Assembly (NCBI GenBank): GCA_039881145.1
Contig: JAYKKI010000027.1
Location: 23,261,001-23,325,000, forward strand
Direction of reading: 5' to 3'
Source: Druceiella hillmani
Taxonomy: Eukaryota > Arthropoda > Insecta > Lepidoptera > Hepialidae
DNA: 64,000 nucleotides
The notes beneath the pieces are model-generated. The model ran no database searches and was not told the DNA's origin. It saw only the letters and a list, made by a program, of their open reading frames with translations. Position numbers and translations under genes: made by a program. Positions 37,071 to 50,165 of the stretch are shown here, in pieces (the stretch's first letter is position 1; each line of letters opens with the position of its first letter).

Positions 37071-37892
37071 TAAAGGGTTGAATGTAGTCTATAAAAATAA
37101 ACTTTTTATGCTACTCAATAACAGCCATTTAAATATTCGCCTATTTACCTATTTTTGGTATGGTTTGTTTCGATTTGCTGTTATATTCTTCGAATAATGT
37201 TTTAGCTAACTTCTTGTTTGGTTTATATAATACAATTTTACTAATTTTAAGTCAATATTAATAATTCTATAACTATCATTCAACAAACCTGCTATCCTCT
37301 TTTCTACAAATCAAAATTCAAAATCAAAATCCAATATAAATAATAGTTGACAGTTTAAGGTAAATGATTATTTAAGAGAATGCACTCTCTAAAACGTATA
37401 TAATGTTTTATGCGCCACATTTTCTGCTTTTTTCTTACAATATATTGAATTTTTGTCCCTTTTTAAGAAAACACTAGCAATACGGACCGGCATCACACGG
37501 GTAGGTGATTGAAAGGAATATTCTTAGATGTATGGATTTTTTCCAACTTTGTCCCTAATTATCGCCACAGATTAGCCAGTTTACACAAAACCTACTTTAA
37601 TCGTATATCCATGGGGTAGCATTAAGTACCTATCATTTGTCTGGCATAAAAAAGTAATAAAGATATCCATGGGACCCTTGCGTAGAGTTTACAAATTAGA
37701 TCAAAAACGACTGATGTGGAATTTCTGATTCTTTTTATTCATAAAACAACGTAATGATTACTGAATATTAAACACACATTTTTATTAAAGCATATTATAA
37801 CACGAACTATAAAGCAATTATTCCCAGAGAACTAACAATAAAAAGATATATTTTTACAGAAATACTTAAATATTTCTTTATATACACATTTA

Positions 37893-38210
37893 TTACTTCC
37901 ACCGGTTAGGTGCAAAAACAATCATATTAGGTTTTGATGTCACACCTGATAGGGGAACGTATAATTTGCCATGTGAAAACATTGAACGTTGCGATGAATT
38001 TCAGTAACGCCTTAAATCTGGCCTTATGCTTTATTTATTGTCACTCCAAATGCTAGCCGCTAAAAATACATAAAATTCATTCATCCAAAACAAATGTGCA
38101 ACTTTCGATATTCTAACGATTTACGCTGCTCATACCAGTCCCAATGCGTCGCAGATTTTCCTACCCCATACCTGTCCTTTATTTATTGTCATTCCAAATG
38201 CTAGCCACTA
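37893..38210 (-). pseudogene. Helitron-type PIF1-like helicase, C-terminal relic
   Basis: On the minus strand, after cta at about 38058, the frame reads RLAFGVTINKA, a stop, GQI, a stop, then GVTEIHRNV. After a one-base frameshift at about 37974 it continues HGKLYVPLSGVTSKP and NMIVFAPNRWK before a stop at 37893-37895. This matches the end of the PIF1-family helicase domain found in Helitron Rep/helicase proteins: TINK.QGQT (motif V region), then HGQLYVALSRV (motif VI) and a short tail. These enzymes unwind DNA during rolling-circle transposition. The start of the block is duplicated: LAFGMTINKGQ appears again at about 38165-38205. At least two stops and a frameshift make it dead. No Rep domain or Helitron 3' hairpin was found. 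Confidence 0.8.
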
Positions 38211-38300
38211 AAAAAGAAAAAATGACAGAAAACTAAGTCATATAAACCAAATATGCGACCTTCGATATTGTCACAATTAACGCTGCCCGTATCTGTCAAG
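38025..38300. repeat. Tandem duplication (~140 bp unit) inside the Helitron relic
   Basis: tttatttattgtcactccaa at about 38031 recurs at 38171 with one change. Downstream matches continue through aaatgctagcc(g/a)ctaaaaa, tcgatatt and ttacgctgc. The repeated part includes the TINK helicase block. Confidence 0.8.
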
Positions 38301-38369
38301 CTTTTGGACATCATATATTTTTCCGACTTATTGGACAATTTTTATCCTAGTTTGGCCAACCTTCCTCAT

Positions 38370-38475
38370 TAATCACTCTATCTATTGCTGAAAACCGCAT
38401 GAAAATCCGTGCAGTAGTTTTTGAGATTATGGCTTTCACCGTGACAGACGGAGACTTTCTTTGATAATATGTAGT
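38370..38475 (+). mobile_element. RTE/SINE-type 3' tail
   Basis: The run tgaaaaccgcatgaaaatcc, followed by gtgcagtagttttt, a gacagacggagactttc block and aatatgtagtgatta, matches the general form of 3' ends shared by insect RTE retrotransposons and the SINEs that borrow them. Only the tail is seen, consistent with a 5'-truncated insertion. Recognised from memory of the family, not by alignment. Confidence 0.5.
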
Positions 38476-38579
38476 GATTACTATGTATTAGTTTGTACGT
38501 TTAAATCTTTATATCGAGAGATAATATGATTGGAATAATATAAAAAAAATTCACATCACGACGACTCAAACTGAAAGAC

Positions 38580-38985
38580 AGAATTATACAAGTGCAACTC
38601 ATTAATGTGGACCGTAAATAAAATTACGTTATGTAATGAATGCAGACATCAAGTTCGTGCATATAATGACAAGTCACATAGATATAGTGCACAGGCTCTG
38701 CAATTAGCCATTTTTCGTCTAGTCAGGTTCTGCATTCCACCGACGGTTTGTAGCAAACAATCAATTTGATAGACGTCAACATGGTAAGCGATGTATTATC
38801 GCAAACAGCCAATGTTGAATTTATATTCAAAGTTGCAGATCTGCATAATTCCCAGGCAATTAGATCTGGACTGTATTTCTTGCTGACTTTCTGTCGACTT
38901 CGTCTTTAGTACTTCAATGAGTTGCTGTTTACGTGAGTTGACATCTTGGAAATTACATTAATGAAAACAGGTGACAGACTGGTTA
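38580..38985 (+). repeat. Diverged direct repeat, copy 2
   Basis: Partner of 36640-37070, about 1.9 kb downstream. The pair encloses the Helitron relic and the RTE-type tail. It could be an old tandem segmental duplication or LTR-like repeats, but no TG...CA ends, primer site or polypurine tract are evident. Confidence 0.72.
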
Positions 38986-39685
38986 CATTTAACGTATGGA
39001 AACAATCTTACAACTTTATAACTTCATATTTTAAAACTTTATTGTTGTAAAACCCAATAAAAATATAGACACGTAAGTGAGGTAAGAGTAAATTTGGTAC
39101 CTATTAATTAATTTATAATAGGAAATTGATTATTTCTAATGCAATATTCATGAAGTACAAAATTAAAACTAAATTTTGAGGAAATCTAATATCCGTTTGA
39201 AGATATTGGATCCATTTTCATAAGAGTCCATGGTATGTTTATTATTATTGACTCAAAATGTTGTTTATTTGAGTTTCAATCAATGTTAACAAATAAATTT
39301 TCTCCCTTAATTTATCCCTATAAATTCAATTAATGATTCATGAATTCCAGTGTTCAATATTTTTCTTGCATTGTTATTGGTTAACTGATATAAACATTAA
39401 ATCTTAAGAAATATTAAATTAATTGAAAAATATAGACTTTGTAAAATCACGAATGTACCTCAACAGTGATACATTGACAACAAGCGTTGTATTTTTCATT
39501 ATAACAATGTATATATTTTTATTATATATTTGGCAAAATGTAATGTAACTACTAGAATTCTTGATTTACACTCTCGGTATTCACATTAAAACGATTAAGT
39601 GCAATAATATCAGGGTGGCAACTTGTAAACCCACGATCTCTGTATACAACATTTTCAACTCTGCATATGGTCAATAAAATCAATC
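38986..39685. other. Gene-free stretch before the mariner relic
   Basis: AT-rich with no coding signal. The mariner terminal repeat expected on this side was not found. Confidence 0.4.
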
Positions 39686-40590
39686 GTTAATTATATGAGC
39701 ACCGCCGGTATCTAACACTTGTCGCCAATTTGCAGGCACAGTTAAAGTTCTGTCCTTGTAGGAATATTTGGGCCTTTGACTGAAAAATCGGCGAAGTTCA
39801 GTTTTGATGACTTTCGTCTTTAAATTTTCTATCACGTAAATTACTAGACAGAGAGCAAAATAGATGGTAACTAGGTGGTGAAAGATCTATAGAGCGCAAT
39901 GGGGAAGGTATCATGCTCCATCCAATTGAACGTAGTTTTTTACCGTTTCTTTTGCTACGTAGGGTTGAGCATTTTTATATAAAAAATAAACTTTGCTTTA
40001 ACTTAAAGGAAGTTTAGCAGTGACTGTGTTCAATTGCTCACAATCAGTCTTAGCTATAATTTTACTGTTAGCTTAGAAGAGTTCCTAATTAATAACTCCA
40101 TTCATACCCCACCATGCACTTAAAAGTATTTTTTTGATCAATATTATATTTTGGTCTAAGTACACCTTTTCCTCCAGGTTCTAGTCACTGGCGTTTACGC
40201 GAAAAATTCACGTAAGCCACCTATTTTTCACCACATGTCACCAGATACTTTAGTCTCTTGTTGGTGCGATGGGAACTTAGTAACTTCAAGCGTACATCAG
40301 CTCATCTTTGAAGCTGAAAGGGTGTTAGCTCATGTGTTAGCCGAATGAAATAATTCCACTTCTTTCTCAATTCAGGATTTTTTTTTCATTGCAGTATAAG
40401 AGCCTAAAAATAGCTCTGCAAGCCTGGTCGCTTTTGATAAAGTTTATCGGATAGGTCAAAATTCCCTTCTTTGGATCTTTGTTACAAGTGCTCTGTGGTA
40501 ATGGAACATAACGTCGCCCATCGACATGTATATATTTCGTGGTCCTTCGCTAATTTTTTGGTCTAAACGACAGTATGAAGAAAGAGTCCT
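39686..40590 (-). pseudogene. Mariner-family transposase relic
   Basis: A cut-and-paste DDD transposase, recognisable on the minus strand in fragments, in order: NKDPKKGNFDLSDKL and KRPGLQ (40410-40480), LTHELTPFQLQ, then RADVRLKLLSSHRTNKRL and KYLVTCGEK (40215-40345), NFSRKRQWLEPGGKGVL with one stop, KNAQPYVAKETVKNY (39930-39985), and at the C-terminus KTELRRFFSQRPKYSYKD and NWRQVLDTGGAHIIN (39688-39810). Family counterparts are FDLSDKxRSGRP, WVPHELT, TGDEKW, HDNARPHVA and the ERW..V.D..G.YI end. TGDEKW has become TCGEK and HDNARPH has become KNAQPY, so catalytic aspartates are lost; stops and frameshifts are numerous. Terminal inverted repeats were not recognised. Dead and old. Confidence 0.82.
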
Positions 40591-43500
40591 CGAAATTCAC
40601 TTAGAAGTACTTAACTTTTTGATTTATTTTTTACTCGTCGAAAACTCAATTACAAACTGAACAGAAGTTCGAATACCACACTCTTTATATACCCTACAAG
40701 AAATATTCTAAAACCTTCTGTAACATTTCAGAAATCGATCAAAAAAGTGGCGGATTTATAAGTTGCCAAGCTAAAAAATAACCAACACTTCCATTCCTAA
40801 TTATTCTGAAGACCAATTGATGAAACAGTCAAACTTGACTAATGAAGCAATAGCACACGGTTATAAATTTTTACTATATTATTTGTAAGAGCAAAAGACA
40901 GTAAATACATTCGAAATGCGTTCGTTCGTTAGCTTGTTACACCTACCTCGGTTATCGTGCTCAAGGACAGTTAGGGCCACGTCAACCTGCGCGACAGAAT
41001 TAAGTCATACTATTTGTTTTTAATATTTATTAAATTATTGTAATTGTAATTTTTCCTATCAACATTTTCTAGATAAAGAATTACACACATAGAGAGTACT
41101 TGCTATATTATATAACTTGTTTGAGAAACACGAGAATGCCATAAGTTAGAATGCAACACTGTTTGGATATAAATTATACGCTGAATTGTAACTTTTGGAA
41201 CTTTGAAAAATTGGAAAATAAATTATTATCAAATTTAAACATGGTTCCTTATACGTGCAATATTTTTACTAACCATTGTAACTTTATTTAAGTAAGTCAT
41301 CAAGTTTCTTACTATGATTTGATCATGTTTTATTTTCTTCTTGCTTCTCCGATGAGTCCACCATAAACCACCATACCATAAGTTTTGCTTTAGACTTATT
41401 AATTGGCATTTCTAAGATAGCATTTATAACTTTCATTATTTACATTATACATACCATTTTTAATTCGTTCGCTGCTTATAGAATTATGTTATCCGTAAAA
41501 TATAACCTTTTTTTTACTTTACGCCACCCAAAATGAGATATCCATTTCATATTTCAATTATTGCTTTTATTATGTATTTTCCGTCCACATGAAAGAAAAT
41601 CGGTGATAGAATGTATTACTTTGGGATTCACTCACGCTGATTTAAAAGATACAATTGTGATCTTCCATAATCTGTCACACTTCATATAGTTAAAGGTCAT
41701 GGTATAATTCATAAAATACAAGACCATACTAAGCTGGACTTTTTAAGATGTCACCTTGTTTATGTGCAGGAGACGCCGATTGATTTTGAGCAGGAGGCTC
41801 GTACTAGAGTGACACAGTGAGGAGGCTCTTAAACAGATGAGTGAATTGATGGAGTGAATTTTTTTCCGATATTTATGCCATAAAAAATACAATTAATATT
41901 ATTTATTACGCTGGATAAAAAGTACTGTGAAAAAAATATTTACCAATGGAAATTTTTGATAGAAATATTTGATATTCATGTATTTTTTGTCTTTTTTTGT
42001 TATAAATATTGGTATTATAAAATTGTATTGAAGTTCTTACTAGACGGCTTTGTATTTTAATTGTTTTGTATGTATACTTTAATAAAATATGCAGTTTAAA
42101 ACTCTATTGCTAAAAATATGTATCAGTTCAAAAAAAATAGTCTCTTGAGAATATTGAAAAATAATTATATTAATTTATTTTCAACTTAGAAATATCGCGT
42201 AACATATTAAATTATTAAAAATTTATTGTTATTTCCAAAATATTTTTGGATTCTATAAGCCAAAAGAAAGAAAAGTGAATCCTTTTAAGATAACTAGCGC
42301 ATCCGTATCCCAATTGTTTTTCTCAAAAAGCGTTTAAAATAGAAACTATATTGTAACATATTACTACCCAAATCATTAATGAAAGAAGGAAATTTTGTAT
42401 GAAAAAAACTTTATACCGTTGCTCGTGTAGGTGCCATTTAAAAGGATGAGTTGCGAGAATGTACAAAACATTATTCCAAATTTTGCTTTAAGTTGTTCTA
42501 GACATGTCTAGGAACATTGCTTAATATGTGTAAAAAAAGTATTTCGAGAACGATTTAAATCTGTTATGGAAAAAATATTAGACAATATATTTATCTACAG
42601 AATCAAAAATAAAATGTATATTGTAAACAGTTCAATATAAATACCATATAACTTTAAACATTTTGAAAATTTTAATAAACCTAAGTGTATATGAGATGTT
42701 AGTGGTGAGAGTTATACTCCTACATAAAAGGTTTTAATTTTGGTTTAATTGACGATTATTAATCAAGATTGGCAATGAATCTTTAACCGGTAATAAAAAA
42801 ATTATCCTAATTTATGCAAAAATGATTTCTAAACGTAACAAATTTTGGAAGAAAGTTTTTCATTTCGAACTCAGTACATAGTCGAGGGATGAATCATATT
42901 TACAAGTTTGTATAGGTATGTATTTTTGCAGTTTTGAAAGTCATTTATATCTCATTGAATTCAGTTGACTATACTTTATAAGATTAATTAAATTTTTCCA
43001 AATACATTTTCCATCAGGTACTCTTTATCCATTCATTCAATTTATTCTTTTGTTTTCATGTATTTGAATCAAAATTATTCATATTTTTGAAATTGAACCA
43101 ATTTTAAATGTCCTAAAGTGTAAACAGCCATAGCAAATTCGTGTGTGTATATATAAACTTCCCTGAGTCTTCTCGATACTGAAAAAGTAAGGGTGGAACA
43201 ATTTATTATTTATTATTGATTTTTGATAGAAGAAAGAAATATGCTATAGTTTGGATAATGAGAGAACAAAATTTTATCAAATTCGACACTTTATTTTGAT
43301 ATTTTGTCAACGCAGGCTCCGTCTTCGATGAAACAATTTCTCTGAAACACGGAGTTTTATCATGTTTTCCGGTTTCCGCTAGTATTTTCAAAAGTGACCG
43401 ACTTTGTGCTAATTATTTTTGTAGAAAAATAATAGATAGGTTTAATAATCTGAGAAATATATGAATAATTTTCCAAGTGGGGAATCGATTTCTGTTTTAG

Positions 43501-43651
43501 TTTGCTGCATCTTAGTTTTTGGTAAATTTAATTTGAACATGTGGCGACCATGTTAATGCAGAAGGTATTTAAAAATTTTCATTACGTTAAAATTTAAGTT
43601 CAATACATAATGTAATTACATTGAGAATAATAACGTTTACATTTTTTTTTC

Positions 43652-43693
43652 ATTATTTTAACTAAGTATTTAGCACTACTTAGTTAAAATAAT
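43652..43693. repeat. Perfect 17-bp hairpin
   Basis: attattttaactaagta at 43652-43668 pairs with 43677-43693 around an 8-base loop. Confidence 0.85.
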
Positions 43694-43981
43694 TTTTTGA
43701 CTTGATATAAATATTATGAAATTGAAACATACAATTGTATATTATTATGTTTTATGCTATTTGATTTGAATTCCATTTTTTCAATCATTTAAAAAGAATG
43801 AAATCAAAAAGCGTTGAAAAAAGATTCGCAAAAATCTTAGATCATGAGGTGGATGGATACCATCCCATAAGTTTGGGTTGGAAGATGTTAACAAACTACT
43901 ATAGAGCCGGTAGCTTATTAAATTCAAGAAGTAGAGTATGAAAAGTAAAATTAATTGATCATGTGAATGAAAGATACGCTT

Positions 43982-44073
43982 CATGTTTTAAGAAAATATT
44001 TATAACAAGGGAATTGAACAAGGGAAAAGAAAATATTTATTCTCCCTCTTTATAAATATTTTCTTTAAACATG
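43982..44073. repeat. Inverted repeat, 24-bp arms
   Basis: 43982-44005 and 44050-44073 are reverse complements with one mismatch, separated by 44 bp. The outer ends read catgtttt / aaacatg. It may be a minimal inverted-repeat element; no flanking duplication was identified. Confidence 0.75.
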
Positions 44074-45137
44074 TAGCGTACCATCATGTAGTATACAAAA
44101 ACCCAACTTTTAAATAATTAATCACTCGAAATATTTTTCCTCAATATTAAGGTACTGCTGGAAACTAATAACTACACCACACAAATTTTTCATATGTGTG
44201 TTTCAATAAACGAACTAGTTACTTACAATCACAGAATGATATTCAATATATCGAAATTATTTCATTCAATATTCATATAAAAAAAACCTTCTGAAGCTTC
44301 AAAAACAAACCGCTAAACTTTTTTATGAACCTGCTTACTAGAAGACTCTCGAATCGAACATATTTTGTTTTACATCGAATAAAATCATCCTATGTATATC
44401 TGTCGAATTACGCATTAAATAAATCATCGTAACTCTCAATGATCCATAAATCCTTGAACTGTACACAAAAATAATGTCAATTGTATTTTTAAAATCGGAA
44501 TAATTTCTTTGAATCAAGAAATATAATTGGCTACTTCACTAGGCTTTATTTTTATTCATTTATTATTTTATTATATAATATAATTATTATATAATTATTA
44601 TATATAATTATTATAATTATTATATTAATATAATTATTATATAGTCCCACATTTAAGAAAGCAAGCGTAACTGTTAATATTGTTGTTACTTTAATGCCAA
44701 CAATTATGAAAAGAAAAAAACTTTGGATAACACAAAACAGGAAAAGAAGTAAACAGAATGAAACTGCAAATATATCATCGCGGAAGTAGTGCGGAATATG
44801 ACAGGATTGTTGTTATTCGTTCTCAGGTTAAGTGTGGTTGTGAATACAAAGAGTGAAATATTGAAAAAATACTAGTTATGTTGAACATATGTACAAGTAG
44901 AAAGATATCGATGCTCAGAATCGACTGAAGAAAGAGGAGGTGGATCATCCAGAAATACCTGGTTGAATAAATTTGATGAATGTTTGAAAAGTATTCGCGT
45001 AAAAATTATAAAAATGGTATAGCGTGTAATATTTTTATAATTCTTTACACGACTATTACATAGATATATAAAAAGAGTGTAGATGAGTATAATTTAGAAT
45101 AACTGGGGCAAGTAATTGTGAAAGACATATTAAAGAT

Positions 45138-45302
45138 CAGGTGGGCTATTAGCAATATTTGCTAATAGCCCACCTGAAGATGTAATACAACGAAACCTAG
45201 ATCGTGGTAAAGAACTTAAAGAAAGTAGAAATAATACTACATCACGTAGCTTCACTTAATTGTGAATAATGAATATCTTCAAAATTAACGCCAAATATAT
45301 TG
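45138..45302 (+). mobile_element. Hammerhead-bearing short retroelement, copy F
   Basis: A direct unit with only a short inverted start: caggtgggctattagcaa at 45138-45155 mirrors the ttgctaatagcccacctg that begins the unit. The 3' end is close to the family end (aaatatatt, then g in place of c). No convincing target duplication was seen. The ribozyme is damaged. Confidence 0.75.
45170..45207 (+). ncRNA. Hammerhead motif, degenerate (copy F)
   Basis: Three bases are missing from stem II (CTGAAGA-TGTAATACAAC), and the stem III / cleavage segment reads CTAGATC in place of CTAGGTC. Expected inactive. Confidence 0.5.
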
Positions 45303-48300
45303 AATATTCCAGGTAGGATTAATTTTTTTAAAATTTATTATGAAATATTTCATGATTTTCGGCCATGTTTTTTTGTAATATACCATTTTTATCAGTGTCA
45401 AATTGTATTTAAGTCGACTGTTTTACTATAGCGTGAACAGAAGAAAAATTGGAACAATTTTTATTAATTCATTTTGTCTAAACTTTCAACGAAATTAATC
45501 GATGAGGTAGTACCTAAACTAACCTAAAACTTTTGACGATCCATAAAATCCTGAAAGTAATTTTAGTTTCCTCTTAAAATAATATATGAAAACAAAACAT
45601 AAATAAATAACTATGAGATTTCTTTCTGGTAAGGCAATCATTTTTTAATCGTTGTTTAAGATATTATTTGACTTTATTTTGGGTAATTTGAAAAAAAATA
45701 CTCTTCATAAAATCACTAGACACGCCCGTCTACTACACTTGTTTTTCTTAGAAATTTTCAGGCAAATGAAGAATACGATTTTTATAAATTTCGTATTTCA
45801 TGGGGATTCGCAAACTAATATATTAAATTTATGAAAGATATTTTTAGAGATGTCGATGTCGGTGTTCATAAAAATATATTTTTCTCCAATCTGCGAATCT
45901 GATCATGTCGAAATTATGAAAAAAATATAGAGCTACTTGCAACTTATATAAAGTTTACAATGAACTATAGTCGTTATTTAAAATCTTCTAGCTTTTGAAA
46001 GATTTATGACTATTTTACGCTTGTGAAAAATTATTTGGCAATATATTTATTTCGTAAACAAGAATGTTGATATTTGTAAAACGGTTAAGGGAACGGCCAT
46101 GTAAATTGAAATGTGTAAACTTTGCAAGTGTGTACACTAAGGTGAAGTGAAATCGAAATCTATACTACTCTACAAGTTTTATTTTTGAAATGTCAATATT
46201 TGGTTAGGAAAACTGGCAAAGTTTATTTTGAAATTCTCTTACGTACAAACGCAGACAGATAACAATGCTTCGGTGAAAAGTTTTACAGGCCATTATACTA
46301 CCGGAGTGTGATAACAATATTGTATAAAGTGCATCAAATTGTTTTCAAGTGAAATAAATTTTTTTGATTGTGATTTTTTTTCTTTTGTGCAAGGCGGCTT
46401 TGAAATGTTTTCGCTCGACCAGTCTATATAATTATAGTAATTGAATATGTCAGATAATTTTTATGGAATTTTAAACACAGATACTTTCTACTACATATCC
46501 TGCACTCGCGTCTTTAAATTTTTGACACAGACATTTTTTTATGTTTTTTGTTCAGCTTAATGAGAAGGCGCTGAGAAATATTCTTTGTGTAAAAGAATGC
46601 ATTCCTCTGTATAGTTTTAAAGAAAGGGTCTTTTAAATATTGACTCATTTATAAAAACTTTCTAATAATATTAAAAACGTGACTAGATTAAATCACGTTT
46701 TTAATATTAGATATGAAGTTTTTTTATATCAAATTATCTCGGGGAATATATTTCATATCAAGGAATGGCCAAATCTTTTATATATTGCGATGGATTTGCG
46801 GCTCCCACATGTACACAAAGGATTCAACTGAGGCAAATAAGTTATCAAGAGTTAGTTAAGTTATCGGGGTGTCTGTTAGTTAATTTTGCATGAAATATTT
46901 CATTGGAAAACAGCTGGACACCCCAGTGTTAAGCGAAAACACTTCAAAATTTGGAAAATCTATATCTACGAATCCAGACTTTATTATCCTCTGCTCCAAA
47001 GATTTCTCAAGGAGTTGTTTGCGTATAGTAAAACACTGCAAAATCGATGTAGATTCTTTATAATAACGAAATAAGACCGTTTTTGATCCAATATTCATTT
47101 TTTTCTGCGACATTCGATGGTAACTTGCAAAAACTTAACAATGCTATTTTGAATACCTTTCGATTTCTGACATAATTGCAGAATATCCAAGATAGTTAGA
47201 GTTTGTTTGCAGATATTGGTAAAATATCGCAAAATTTTTACTCCTCCGTAATAGCTTTGCAATATTCTAAATTTTGAAATGTAGAAATAATTAAAGTTTT
47301 ATCTTTACATCCATCAAATGTAGTAAAGATATAATTGTTTTTTTCTCTCTCTCGAAACATATCAAAACAATGACGTATTTTTAATGTTCGTAATTACTTT
47401 TTGTAATGCCGTCACCGCTGGTAATATTTATATCTTATAGTGCTGTGTTTACTATAATCACCGCTAATCGGTTTGAAACCCTCTCCATAAGTTAGAGTTA
47501 GATTTTTAATTTCCTGCTCATTTGTTTTTTTTTTCGAAATACGTAAATTTCATCAATAATTCCGATGCCCGCTTGAAGAACCTATAGAATGTGACTCAGA
47601 TTCGAAAGGTTTTCTGCTTTAAATATAGACTTTAATTGGCTCAAAGTGTCGAGATATTATTTTGTGAATTTTCTGCACGTCCTCATTCTGTTTTTAAAGT
47701 TTGAAGGCAGTTTAAAAGTTAGTTTAAAATTTTACTTTTTCTAAAAATGTTTTAGGAGATCATTTAAACTTTTCTCTTCGAATACATTTACATATGACAA
47801 TGTCAAAGAGTTTATTAAAGATGTGTTAAAGCGCCATTTTTTCAATTTCTTTCGTATTTTTTTATATATTTTTGTACTTGTTATAATATTGCATAAATTG
47901 AGAAGCAACTTATTTGTAACAGAAAAAGTTTTTTCTAAAGTTTTTCCATATTGGTAGATATAATTTTATATATTTTCTTAATGGACGAGTTTTTATCGTT
48001 GTTAATAAGAATCTTTTTTACCTATAAATAATACTTCTTAATATATTTCAAAAACACATAACATTTTAGTTTTTGCGGCTTTCTGACATATCTGATGGAA
48101 TATTTCTCTATTGTGATTAAATGTGAAATAAATAGGATACTAAAACAATATGTGATACTTAAATAGAGTAGAAATATCTAAAATATCGAAGCACTAGAAA
48201 CAAAAGAAAGTTGATATGTCGACTTTAAGTGTGCTCGATTTAGTCACAGAAGTCACCATTTGTTTATGTTTTATGCACGTTTTTTCAATGAAGAATCAAC

Positions 48301-48984
48301 AATTGACCATGAAGGAAATATCTCCAGTGTAAAAATAACAAGTAGGTGTACTATTTATACCTAAATCATTGTGTTCAAAGCCCTTATAAGAACAATGTTA
48401 TAATATATTGAAAAACGAAATGCATTAACATATCCCAAAATCCACTTTTGTATTGACATTTAGATTTGCGAAAAAATGTCGCATGAAGAAATTCAACATT
48501 TTTCCGAAATTATTCTAATTGACCATATTTTTTTATATACTTAACGTAACGTGGTCTTTTTTTCTAAATTTTATTACAGATTAATTTTTTATGACGTTAA
48601 TTAAGTATCTAACTTAGTGTTTCTGTCTATGCGGCACGAGAAAAAATAAATATGTAATAAATAATTGACAAAGTTTTCTTCAAAGGATGCAGTAAAGTAT
48701 GGAAAAAAAACATATTTAAAAAAAAATATTAATAAGGTGAAATAACGTCATTAGGAAATGTCATAAGTATTGTGTATAGGTTGAAATTCTATACAGAACC
48801 ATTTTATTTTTTTTAATAAGGGATGAAATAAATTTATAAACCAAAGTTATATTGTTTTAAAGTAATTTTTAGCGATTTATTATTTCTAAACATTTTGTTC
48901 GTCTGCAAATATAATCTATTATATATTGGTGTCTGGGAGTCATGTTCTGTGAACATCTAGTGAATCATCATCATCTTTATCGTA
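45303..48984. other. Gene-free stretch
   Basis: No coding region recognised. A hairpin at 46666-46709 (17-bp perfect arms taatattaaaaacgtga and complement) is the only clear structure. A short GC-richer patch lies near 46230-46320. Confidence 0.45.
46666..46709. repeat. Perfect 17-bp hairpin
   Basis: 46666-46682 pairs with 46693-46709 around a 10-base loop. Confidence 0.8.
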
Positions 48985-50165
48985 AGCGATCTTCAACCCT
49001 TTTGGATTAGGCTTCCTTCAATCTGTATCACTCCGTTATGTTTCGATCTGTTTGGATACAGTTTTTGCCCGTCACTCTCTTTAGTTCATATTTCCATCAC
49101 ATTTGCGGTCATCCGACTTATTTTTTGCAATCACAAGGTCTCCACTCTAAAAGAACTTTGTACTACGAGTCCGACTTTTGAGCCACCTGACAAGTCCACT
49201 GTAGTTTAAGTTTCTCTCCTCCCTTGATAACAGCAACTTTTTTTTGTCTCCTAAGCCACTGTGTCGCCGTCCTCTAAGGAAATCCCCACCAACTTCCTTC
49301 GCATCCCTCTTTCAACAAAAATGTATTTTTGCTGTACGGAATTTGTTTTTACCCAGATTTTGAGTCCGGAAAGGAGGACCGGTAGTATACACTGATTGAA
49401 GATAGATACTCTTCAGTGGTTCTTGATGTTTATTTTGAATTCGAACTCAAGTTTTGAAAAGGCTACCCGTTAAAGTCTCATACGCCTGTTTATTCTTAGC
49501 GTGGTTCTTGCACCCATTATTTTTGACTCAAATACTTATAATTTTCAATGCGATCTCGCCCACATTTATGGTTGGAAGATTATCGGTTTTAAAATATCAT
49601 GGCATTTGTCTTGGCCAGATTGATTTTGAGTCCTACTGATAGCGACGATTCATACAATTCCCGGATCATAGTCTGTTGTTTATTTATCTAGATTATTAGC
49701 AGGCTGTACTATATCACACGCCTTTAATTTGTTTAAATATCTACTTGTTATTATAGAGCTTTGTTTTCCCAATCCACCTGCATATTCATGTTTTACGACG
49801 AAGGTAAATAATTTTGGTAATATTGTGTCTGCCTGCTTGACTCCTCTTTGTATAGGTATGAGTTTGATAAGTAGGGGTAGTACACTATCAGAGTAGCAGG
49901 AGAGTGTCTCTTTTAACTTTTCAAGCAGGATTTCATCCCCACCCCCATTTTTACTATTTTTCAGTTTACGCAAGGTCATTCTAATTTTATAACTTGTTAC
50001 ATCCGGTATTTCCTTCCATCCTGTATTTTAATTTTGAAATAATTATGATTACTAGTTTCTTTATCCGTAGATGTATAGAAGTCCCGATAATATTCTTCAA
50101 TTACTGGAAGCTATTTTGATTTTTCCATAATCAGGCTTCCTTCCCCATTCTTCAGTATATTATCT
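48985..50165 (-). pseudogene. Second RTE-clade retrotransposon relic (reverse transcriptase and C-terminus)
   Basis: Read on the minus strand in element order: LPVIEEYYRDFYTSTDKE (about 50065-50110); MTLRKLKNSKNGGGDEILLE (around 49930-49980), the fingers region with the KNGKAPGEDGI-type motif; a deletion; then RGVKQADTILPKLFTFVV and YLNKLKACDIV, where the family has FADDIV, so the catalytic aspartate pair is broken. MIRELYESSLSVGLKINLAK (49590-49680) follows. After that come NQCILPVLLSGLKIW, then RRKLVGISLEDG, and near 49000-49200 a block resembling the GRP..RW.DD..KVAG..W...AQDR tail. This tail distinguishes it from the plus-strand element at 25385, so two RTE-like lineages are present. Deletions, stops and frameshifts show it is dead. 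The long open frame on the opposite strand at 49454-49639 is a shadow. Confidence 0.85.

Larger units (their letters stand above)
40591..45137. other. Gene-free stretch with two foldbacks
   Basis: No gene seen. Hairpins at 43652-43693 and 43982-44073 are listed separately. A patch at 41745-41835 is GC-richer. 44560-44645 is an AT-only quasi-palindromic run of att/ata units. Confidence 0.45.

Noticed and set aside
36640..38985. LTR retrotransposon with 350-400 bp LTRs
   Set aside because: The direct repeats lack TG...CA ends, flanking target duplications, a primer-binding site and any gag-pol sequence. The interior holds Helitron and RTE fragments instead.
49454..49639. Plus-strand open frame of 61 residues
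   Set aside because: Shadow of the minus-strand RTE relic, whose reverse transcriptase motif reads through the same bases.
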